DNA from: DALYLB01 sp046154695
GTDB taxonomy: Bacteria; Acidobacteriota; Blastocatellia; RBC074
Assembly: GCA_046154695.1 (NCBI GenBank)
Contig: JBJXFI010000387.1
Span: 1 to 5,912 of the forward strand
Direction of reading: 5' to 3'
DNA length: 5,912 bases
The stretch's first letter is position 1. Each line of letters begins with the position of its first letter. The notes below the pieces were generated by a model that worked only from the letters and a program-made list of their open reading frames with translations, was not told the origin of the DNA and ran no database searches. Positions 1 through 5,912 of this stretch are shown here, in pieces. Both the position numbers and the translations under genes were made by a program.

Positions 1-3000
1 GGCAGGGTGGAGGCGCATTTGCTGGTTGTGCCGGGCGAAGCGGGCGCGGAGGAAGAGCTGCGGGCCACGATTTCGTTGAAGGCGCCGGCGGCATGGAAAT
101 TCAGCCAGTCGTTTGCCGATCTGCCGGCGTCGTGGGACTTGCGTTCCGCGACGAATCCGACGACAACGCCGATCCTCGACGGGTTGTCGCTTCGGGAGTC
201 ATGGCTGATCTTCGCGACGCATCCGCGGGAAGGCGAACTCACGCTGGATGGCATGGCGTTCGGAGCGGCGAAGCTCCGGGCCGGGTTGAATTACCTCGGG
301 CGTTGGAATCCGAACGAGGTCGTCGGAGCGCTTGCGCATCTGTCGTTGAAGGAACTGAGCCTGTTCGGGCCAATCATCAAACCGGGCGCGGAAAAGGGAA
401 TCAGTCTTTCCGGCTCTCGTCGTCCCTGGGATGAGCCGAAACCGCCCGGCGTGCATTTGGAAGCCGACTTTGGCGCATCCACCCAGATTGGGGCGCTGAA
501 CATCGCGAGTTTCTTCCGCCTCTACAGCCCGCTCTCTTCCGCATGGCTGAAAGACAATCCCAATTGCGATCCTGTGATGGCCCTTGAAGGCGACCTCGAC
601 GCGGCGAGCGGAGTTTCCATGCGGATGACCGCCGAGCGGATGCTGGGCGGAGGCGACCAGGTAGTCTTCAGCAGTTCGTTTAACGACAACGCGGAGGGCG
701 GGTTCAATATCGACAGCCTGGCGAAGCTGTTGGGAGATGGATATCAAACAGACTTTCTCAAAACCATTCTCCCTGAGCCGATCGCGAAGGCGGTGGACGC
801 CTGGAGCCTGAAAGGGCTTGCCGTGAAACTGGTTCGCCAGGGAAGCGGTTCTCCGGCGGGCTATCGCGTGTCGTACTCCTATTTCTGTTTCGGGCTCGCT
901 CTGCCGAAGATCGAATTGATCACGGGGATGCTGAGCCTCGATCGAGTTGAATTGATCGAGGTCAAGGTGACCGATCCCTTCGGATCTTCCGAGCCCCTTG
1001 CCGATCGGATCACGGGGACGCTGGTCTTCGACTCGACCTTCCTGGGGGCGAAGGTGCGGGCCACCCTTACCCTGCCCGATTTTTGGATTCAACTGCGTCT
1101 CGCCGAAAGCCTCACGATTCCATTAAAGCAGATGTTCCGTGATCATGGTATTTCCGAGGCATTGGCGCCCGCGGATTTAGTGATCGAGGATTTCGTCACC
1201 GGCGGGGATCTGGCCGGGGACTATCAGTTGAGCGCAACCATTGCAGGCTCGCCGCCCTGGGCGTTCGATGTCGGGACAAGGAAAGTCACGATCAAGAAGC
1301 TGGGATTCGGGCTCGCCAAGGCGCCCAATGCCGGCTGGCAGGGCTCGTTCGCGGGGACGATCACATTGGGCGATGAAAGCGCGGCAAATGCCCAGCTCCT
1401 GGAGGTCGATCTCACCACCGAAGTGGGGGCGGGCAATGGATGGCGTTTCCGCGGCTCCACGTCGACGAGCGCGGGCATCGGCGTCGGCGCGCTTGTGAGC
1501 AGCATCGCCCATCACTTCGGGGAAATCCCCGTTCCCGAGAGCATCCGCGCCCTGACTGTCGATGCCCTCAGCCTGAATTTCGACACGGGCACGGGCGAAT
1601 TCAGTTGCGCGATGGCGGTCAAGTTCCCGGTTGGAGGGAAAGAGCACAATGTCCGCCTGAGCCTGGACATCCGCCGGCAGACGCAAGGGCAGGGGCAGGG
1701 ATACGACAAGAAATTCCATCTCACCTTCGACAGGCTGCAATTCGAATTGCTGGAGCATGGCCAGCTTATTCTTGCCAGCTACGCCGGCAATGCCGCCGTC
1801 AAGCCGCACGACCTCGCGCGAATTTTTTCGCAGGACCTGGCGGATCTGATCCCGAAAGAGATCGACATCACGATCAAATCGGCCTACTTCGCGCACATGC
1901 AGGACGCCGCGCCGGCCGGAAGCGGTCCGCAGTCGAAAAAGGGCAGGTTCCTGTTCGGCATCGATCTCAGCGCCGGCATCGATCTCCGACAAGTGCCGCT
2001 TGCCGGGAGGGAGTTTCCGCCGGCGCGGAAAGCCGGGATCGACGATCTGCAGGTGCTGATCGCGTCGCAGGCGTTCAGCGCGGCGGAGGTCGCAACGCTG
2101 AACGGATTGCTTCCGCCCGGCGTCACGCCGCTGCCGGACATTTCGAAGGTGGCGGGCCAGCCGCAGGGGGGCCAGGATGCGACGACGACGATCGCGTTGA
2201 AGCAGGGGCTCAACATCGGCGCGAAATTGAATCTCGGCGGGACGACGCGGGGCCTGACGCTGCCGGTGGCCGCGGGCGGAGCGGCGTCTTCGCCGAGCGG
2301 GGCGCCGGTCGCGGGGGCGATCACGCCGGCGGCGACGACGACGGACAATGCGACGTGGCTCAAGATTCAGAAGGCGCTCGGCCCGGTCAATGTCGACCGC
2401 ATCGGCGTGCAGTACAAGGACGCCAGGGTCTGGTTTCTGCTCGACGCATCGCTGGCGGCGGCGGGGTTGACCCTTTCGCTGAGCGGGCTTTCGGTGGGGT
2501 CCTCCATCAGCAAGTTCGAGCCGCAGTTCGAGCTGCGGGGAATCGGCATCGATTACCGGACGGAGGCGCTGGAGATCGGCGGGGCGTTCCTCAAGGTCGC
2601 CGACAAGGAGTATGCGGGCGCGGCCGTCCTCAAGGCCAAAGCGCTGACGCTTTCCGCGCTCGGGATGTACAAGGAGATGGCGGACGGCCACCCGTCCGTC
2701 TTCGTGTACGCGGTGCTCGATTATCCGCTGGGCGGGCCCGCGTTCTTCTTCGTCACGGGGCTGGCCGCGGGGTTCGGGTACAGCCGGGCGCTCAAGATTC
2801 CGGCGATCGAGAATGTCGCGACCTTTTCGCTGGTTCAGAATGCCCGCGGCGGGGCGGGGATGCCGGCGGACCTCACCGGGGAGCTGCGGAAGCTGGCGAA
2901 CGACATCACGCCGGCGGCGGGAGAGAACTTCCTGGCGATTGGGGTGAAGTTCACCTCGTTCAAGATCGTGGATTCGTTCGCGCTCTTGACGGTCTCGTTC

Positions 3001-4455
3001 GGCGGCCAGTTCGAGTTGAATTTGCTGGGACTCTCCAGTCTGGTGGCGCCGCCGAACGCGGGGGTGGGCATTCCGCCGGTGGCGGAAGTTCAATTGGCAT
3101 TGAAGGCGAGCTTCCAGCCGGAGAAGGGCTTTCTGGGAGTGCAGGCGCAATTGACGCCGAATTCCTATTTGCTGTCGAAGTCGTGCCGGTTGACGGGCGG
3201 TTTCGCGTTCTTCAGTTGGTTCGGCGACAACGAGCACGCCGGAGATTTCGTGCTCAGCCTGGGCGGCTATCATCCGCGCTTCAAAGCGCCGGCGCATTAC
3301 CCGGCGGTTCCGCGGCTGGGGTTCAACTGGCAGGTCAGCCCCCAACTCAGTCTCAAGGGCGACGCCTATTTCGCGCTGACGGCGTCGGCGCTGATGGCGG
3401 GGGGGGATTTCGAGGCGACCTGGCAGAGCGATTCGGTGCGCGCCTGGTTCAAGATCGGAGCCAATTTCCTGATCGCCTGGAAGCCATATCATTACGAGGC
3501 CTCCATGTACGTCGATATGGGCGTGGAGGTGACATTCGAGTTTTTCGGGACGCACCAGATAACGGTGGATGTCGGGGCGGATCTCAACCTCTGGGGGCCG
3601 GACTTCAGCGGCGCGGCGACCATTCATTTGTGGATCATCTCGTTCACGGTGGAGTTCGGGGCCGGGGTTTCACACAAACCGGCGCCGCTCGATTGGCCGG
3701 CCTTCAAGTCTTCGTTCCTGCCCGACAAGGAGGTATGCGGCATCGCGGTCACCGGAGGCTTGATTGCCAAAAGTTCGCAGGAGCCATCGGATCTGGGCAT
3801 CATCAATCCCAAGACCTTTTCGTTGACGACCAATTCCGTGATTCCATCGACGGCGTCGCGATATTCGCGGAAAGATCCGGGGCAGGCGGTTCCGCTGGTT
3901 CCTTCGCAGGAGATTTACGGGACGCCCGGCCGGTTCGGAATCGCTCCGATGGAGGTCAAGGCCGACGGCCTGACTTCGATGCACACGATCACGATCAAAC
4001 GCGAGGGGGATTTCGTCGGGGAGGAGTTCGTTTACGCGCCGATCTTCAAAAAAGCGCCGGCCGGGCTGTGGGGCGAAGTCATGACGCCGGAGTTGAACGG
4101 GAAGCCGTTCATCGAGAACGCCCTGTCCGGTTTTGAAATTCGCCCCAAAAGCACGGCGACGTCAGGCGCGGTGGTGACGATCGAACGCGGCAAGTTGCGG
4201 GAGGGCGACGCCAGCGGCACGGGCGAATATCGCTGGGAGAGCCTCAAACCATTCGTTGCTGAGGAATTCGCCGACGGAGAGGCAGAGAGAAAGGACGAGC
4301 TGCAATTGTACATCTCGGATGACGCGGCCGTCAGGCAGGAGACCCTGAGAGCGCTCGGTTTCACGGCAGAGGAGTTGCGCCTCATCGATTCGAGCACTAT
4401 GAGTACGGCCGATTTTTTGATCGCTCCGCAAATCGAGCTCGGTGAGGGGGATTAA
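1..4455 (+). CDS. DUF6603 domain-containing giant protein (5'-partial)
   Basis: Residues are numbered from the first codon in the window. The frame is open from base 1 to TAA at 4453-4455 (1484 residues). There is no stop upstream, and the first in-frame GTG (position 7) has no properly spaced ribosome binding site, so the true start lies outside. I recognise the C-terminal half as DUF6603, a family of unknown function, from these blocks: KALGPVNVDRIGVQY (from 791), LAAGFGYSRAL (921-931), GGYHPRFKAPAHYP (from 1088), LWGPDFSG (from 1197), WPAFKSSFLP (1232-1241), PAGLWG (1353-1358) and LSGFEIRP (1375-1382). Residues 1-755 are beta-rich, with alternating hydrophobic strands and short G-x-L-x-x-D repeats. 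An Ala/Gly/Thr linker (756-785) joins the halves. The last ~100 residues are acidic and not assigned. I see no signal peptide (though the N-terminus is missing), no convincing transmembrane helix, no catalytic motif and only five cysteines. It probably forms an operon with the gene overlapping its stop. The family call is firm; the biological role is unknown. Confidence 0.93.
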   Translation, partial: GRVEAHLLVVPGEAGAEEELRATISLKAPAAWKFSQSFADLPASWDLRSATNPTTTPILDGLSLRESWLIFATHPREGELTLDGMAFGAAKLRAGLNYLGRWNPNEVVGALAHLSLKELSLFGPIIKPGAEKGISLSGSRRPWDEPKPPGVHLEADFGASTQIGALNIASFFRLYSPLSSAWLKDNPNCDPVMALEGDLDAASGVSMRMTAERMLGGGDQVVFSSSFNDNAEGGFNIDSLAKLLGDGYQTDFLKTILPEPIAKAVDAWSLKGLAVKLVRQGSGSPAGYRVSYSYFCFGLALPKIELITGMLSLDRVELIEVKVTDPFGSSEPLADRITGTLVFDSTFLGAKVRATLTLPDFWIQLRLAESLTIPLKQMFRDHGISEALAPADLVIEDFVTGGDLAGDYQLSATIAGSPPWAFDVGTRKVTIKKLGFGLAKAPNAGWQGSFAGTITLGDESAANAQLLEVDLTTEVGAGNGWRFRGSTSTSAGIGVGALVSSIAHHFGEIPVPESIRALTVDALSLNFDTGTGEFSCAMAVKFPVGGKEHNVRLSLDIRRQTQGQGQGYDKKFHLTFDRLQFELLEHGQLILASYAGNAAVKPHDLARIFSQDLADLIPKEIDITIKSAYFAHMQDAAPAGSGPQSKKGRFLFGIDLSAGIDLRQVPLAGREFPPARKAGIDDLQVLIASQAFSAAEVATLNGLLPPGVTPLPDISKVAGQPQGGQDATTTIALKQGLNIGAKLNLGGTTRGLTLPVAAGGAASSPSGAPVAGAITPAATTTDNATWLKIQKALGPVNVDRIGVQYKDARVWFLLDASLAAAGLTLSLSGLSVGSSISKFEPQFELRGIGIDYRTEALEIGGAFLKVADKEYAGAAVLKAKALTLSALGMYKEMADGHPSVFVYAVLDYPLGGPAFFFVTGLAAGFGYSRALKIPAIENVATFSLVQNARGGAGMPADLTGELRKLANDITPAAGENFLAIGVKFTSFKIVDSFALLTVSFGGQFELNLLGLSSLVAPPNAGVGIPPVAEVQLALKASFQPEKGFLGVQAQLTPNSYLLSKSCRLTGGFAFFSWFGDNEHAGDFVLSLGGYHPRFKAPAHYPAVPRLGFNWQVSPQLSLKGDAYFALTASALMAGGDFEATWQSDSVRAWFKIGANFLIAWKPYHYEASMYVDMGVEVTFEFFGTHQITVDVGADLNLWGPDFSGAATIHLWIISFTVEFGAGVSHKPAPLDWPAFKSSFLPDKEVCGIAVTGGLIAKSSQEPSDLGIINPKTFSLTTNSVIPSTASRYSRKDPGQAVPLVPSQEIYGTPGRFGIAPMEVKADGLTSMHTITIKREGDFVGEEFVYAPIFKKAPAGLWGEVMTPELNGKPFIENALSGFEIRPKSTATSGAVVTIERGKLREGDASGTGEYRWESLKPFVAEEFADGEAERKDELQLYISDDAAVRQETLRALGFTAEELRLIDSSTMSTADFLIAPQIELGEGD
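918..1031 (+). repeat. Short in-frame direct repeat, 90-bp period, within the DUF6603 gene
   Basis: Bases 918-941 and 1008-1031 match at 20 of 24 positions, including an uninterrupted 11-base identity (GATCACGGGGA). The offset is exactly 90 bases (30 codons). The copies encode ITGMLSLD (residues 307-314) and ITGTLVFD (337-344). This looks like a remnant of an internally duplicated beta-strand module rather than a mobile or regulatory repeat. With only two copies at this similarity, chance or convergent codon choice cannot be excluded. Confidence 0.4.
2266..2355 (+). other. Ala/Gly/Thr-rich interdomain linker in the DUF6603 protein
   Basis: Codons 756-785 encode a low-complexity stretch dominated by Ala, Gly, Ser, Pro and Thr (begins VAAGGAASSPSGAPV, ends AATTTDNAT). 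It sits directly before the first recognisable DUF6603 block (KALGPVNVDRIGVQY). A second small, Gln/Gly/Thr-rich low-complexity patch lies just upstream (about 2158-2190). The likely meaning is a flexible hinge separating the N-terminal beta-rich region from the DUF6603 domain. The DNA is locally rich in short gac/gcg runs, which is enough to explain the coding bias without any separate element. Confidence 0.6.
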
Positions 4456-4457
4456 TG
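4441..4457 (+). promoter_or_regulatory. RBS and TAATG stop/start overlap
   Basis: GGTGAGGGGG (4441-4450) lies within the last codons of the DUF6603 gene. Its GAGG core ends seven bases before the ATG at 4455. The final A of the upstream TAA stop (4453-4455) is the first base of this ATG. The arrangement decides the start of the downstream gene and is the classic geometry for translational coupling by a terminating ribosome. There is no room for a separate promoter directly ahead of the second gene. Confidence 0.85.
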
Positions 4458-5912
4458 ACGGACGAAATTCGCTTTCTTCAACACCATCTTCCGGCGCTGG
4501 CCCCCGGGGAATATGAGATCACTGTCGAGCAGGAAGTGAAGCGGCAGGGCGCGGCGCTCGACAAGTTCACCTCAACACGGAAGTTCTCGGTGCGCGGCGA
4601 TCGCCTGACGCTCAAGCCGGCCGACGTGGGGGCGGTATTTCCGCCCGCCGGCAGTCAGGGCGACCACGCGAACGTCCTGCCGCACATCCAGTTCAATCGA
4701 AGCACGCTGCCCTGGGAGCGGCGCGCCGATTCCGGCAGCCCCGAGACGCCCTGGCTCGCGCTGCTGCTGCTTCACGAGGGAGAAGCTCCCGCTGCGAAGA
4801 TCGTTCGCCTGAAAGACCTGGCCGGCGGCGGCGCGCGGTTTCCCGCGCTCGGCAAAGAGGGCGGGCAGAAGGACGACGACCCGGTCACGGTCATCGACCT
4901 CCCGCGAAGCGTGCTGGAGGGAATTCTCCCCACCAGAGACGAACTGGCGATTTTGACGCACGTTCGCGAGACGCGGAATTTCATCGTCACCGATCAAGCG
5001 ATGACCGCGATGCGGGCCGATGGGGTCACCGATGGGATCCTGCTGAAACTGGCGGTCATTAAGGGCCAGGAGTTCATCGGGACGCCCGCGTTTCTGGCCG
5101 CGCTGAAAACGACGCTCGGCGACGAGGTGCCCGATATGTACTACGCGCCTATCTCCACCGCCGCGGCGATTCCCGCCGATTCGGCGGTCGTGATCGGCAA
5201 CCGGCTGCCCCGGCCACAGGGGATCAGCACGGCGCATCTGGTCTCGGTCGAGGGGCGCTTCAATGCGAACGGATTCGATTATCAGGGCGCCGGGGCGGCC
5301 GATCTCATACGGCTGGTGAGCCTGCAGAGCTGGAGCTTCGCCTGCGTCGATCCGCGGCAGAACTTCACCGGGCTGTTGACGCGGCTCGATCGGACGCCGA
5401 GCACGGCGCGGCTGCCGCAGGCGGAGCTTGCGGCCGCGGCGCCGTATCTGGCGCAGGGCGCCACGCCGTTATGGCACGAGCCTCGGCAGGGCGGAAAGAC
5501 GATCTCGTGGTATCACGGGCCGCTGGCGCCGGGGGCGAATCCACTGGCCCACGAGGACGCCTCCGCGCCCGATTTTCCGGTGCGCGCGGCGGATGAGCTG
5601 CTTCGCTATAGCAGAGCGACCGGCATGTTCGATGTTTCGTATGCGGCCGCGTGGGAGCTGGGGCGGCTGCTCGCCCTGCAGAACAAGACCTTCTCCGTGG
5701 GCCTCTATAACTGGAAGCGCGCGCATGCCCAACAGCTTCGGCAGGGTGAGGAACAGATTCTGCACGCCTCACCGCTCGATGCGGAATCGGCGTCGGAGGC
5801 CATTCCGCTTCCGGCGGAGGTCGCCGCCTGGTTCAAACGGCTGAGCCTGTTGGAGGGTGTGCCGTTCAATTATCTGGTTTCCGACGAGCGCCTGCTGCCG
5901 CTGGAATCGATT
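4455..5912 (+). CDS. Conserved uncharacterised protein, DUF6603 partner (3'-partial)
   Basis: The frame begins at ATG 4455-4457 and stays open for 486 codons to the window edge, so the C-terminus is missing. The start is supported by a purine-rich ribosome binding site seven bases upstream (GAGG core) and by overlap with the preceding TAA. The N-terminus (MTDEIRFLQHHLPALAPGEY) is not a signal peptide, and no transmembrane helix is evident, so a cytoplasmic location is inferred. Conspicuous blocks are FPPAGSQGDHANVLPHI (62-78), TLPWER (84-89), PWLALLLL (99-106), SWYHGPL (351-357) and FDVSYAAAWELGRLLALQ (from 392). These look like motifs of a widespread hypothetical-protein family I have a memory of but cannot name by accession. 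There is one cysteine in the visible part and no recognisable catalytic triad, Walker motif or metal site. The tight junction with the DUF6603 gene suggests coupled synthesis and a shared process. The gene is very likely real; its function is unknown. Confidence 0.9.
   Translation, partial: MTDEIRFLQHHLPALAPGEYEITVEQEVKRQGAALDKFTSTRKFSVRGDRLTLKPADVGAVFPPAGSQGDHANVLPHIQFNRSTLPWERRADSGSPETPWLALLLLHEGEAPAAKIVRLKDLAGGGARFPALGKEGGQKDDDPVTVIDLPRSVLEGILPTRDELAILTHVRETRNFIVTDQAMTAMRADGVTDGILLKLAVIKGQEFIGTPAFLAALKTTLGDEVPDMYYAPISTAAAIPADSAVVIGNRLPRPQGISTAHLVSVEGRFNANGFDYQGAGAADLIRLVSLQSWSFACVDPRQNFTGLLTRLDRTPSTARLPQAELAAAAPYLAQGATPLWHEPRQGGKTISWYHGPLAPGANPLAHEDASAPDFPVRAADELLRYSRATGMFDVSYAAAWELGRLLALQNKTFSVGLYNWKRAHAQQLRQGEEQILHASPLDAESASEAIPLPAEVAAWFKRLSLLEGVPFNYLVSDERLLPLESI

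Noticed and set aside
7..9. GTG as the start of the DUF6603 gene
   Set aside because: The frame is open to base 1, the purines just upstream sit immediately against the codon, and the following residues read as mid-domain beta-rich sequence rather than an N-terminus. The gene most likely begins outside the window.
913..957. Nine-base direct repeat GAATTGATC at 913-921 and 949-957
   Set aside because: It is too short and lies inside coding sequence. It encodes similar Glu-Leu-Ile residues and has no operator-like symmetry.
2177..2345. Runs of gac/gcg triplets as a possible microsatellite
   Set aside because: The runs are short, imperfect and explained by Ala/Thr codons in the linker region.
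1177..3627. 816-codon open frame on the - strand opposite the DUF6603 gene
   Set aside because: Its translation is dominated by Arg, with repeated RRR-type runs and no recognisable domain. It lies wholly antisense to a gene with clear family motifs. This is the usual shadow frame produced by GC-rich codon bias.
1440..4136. 898-codon open frame on the + strand in another phase
   Set aside because: The product is Arg/Gly/Ala-rich low-complexity sequence without family motifs and overlaps the DUF6603 frame throughout. It is a codon-bias artefact.
4572..5237. 221-codon open frame on the - strand opposite the second gene
   Set aside because: It has an Arg/Gly-rich composition and no motifs, and is antisense to a frame with a good RBS, a coupled start and conserved-looking blocks.
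5428..5844. 138-codon + strand frame, and - strand frames at 5365-5772 and 5469-5765
   Set aside because: All are very Arg/Pro-rich and overlap the second gene's frame, which shows the FDVSYAAAWELGRLLALQ block here. They are shadows.

Overview
The window is gene-dense, GC-rich bacterial-type DNA (roughly 60-65% G+C by eye). It holds two long, co-directional, intronless reading frames on the + strand, separated by a one-base stop/start overlap. A Shine-Dalgarno sequence and a TAATG junction point to a bacterium. Nothing here (no rRNA, tRNA, housekeeping gene or mobile element) allows a phylum call. Both proteins resemble accessory genes seen in environmental bacteria with large genomes, but this is an impression only.

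Layout: positions 1-4455 are the 3' portion (1484 codons plus stop) of a very large gene whose true start lies upstream of the window. Its C-terminal half carries the hallmarks of the DUF6603 family. Its N-terminal ~750 residues are an extended, beta-rich region with weak internal repetition, joined to the DUF6603 part by an Ala/Gly/Thr-rich linker. Positions 4455-5912 are the first 486 codons of a second gene that runs off the right edge. It is a predicted soluble protein of a conserved but, to my knowledge, functionally uncharacterised family, with N-terminal motifs around FPPAG and TLPWER and later motifs SWYHGPL and FDVSYAAAWELGRLLALQ. There is no intergenic space above a few bases, so no internal promoter, terminator, RNA gene, CRISPR array or IS element can be supported.

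How the genes work together: the stop codon of the first gene overlaps the start codon of the second (TAATG), and the ribosome binding site of the second lies inside the last codons of the first. The two are therefore almost certainly co-transcribed and probably translationally coupled. The most interesting reading is that the DUF6603 giant and its downstream partner form a functional module of unknown role. Neither has a visible enzyme active site, signal peptide or clear membrane helix in the part seen. A structural or assembly role is inference only; the sequence does not prove any function.
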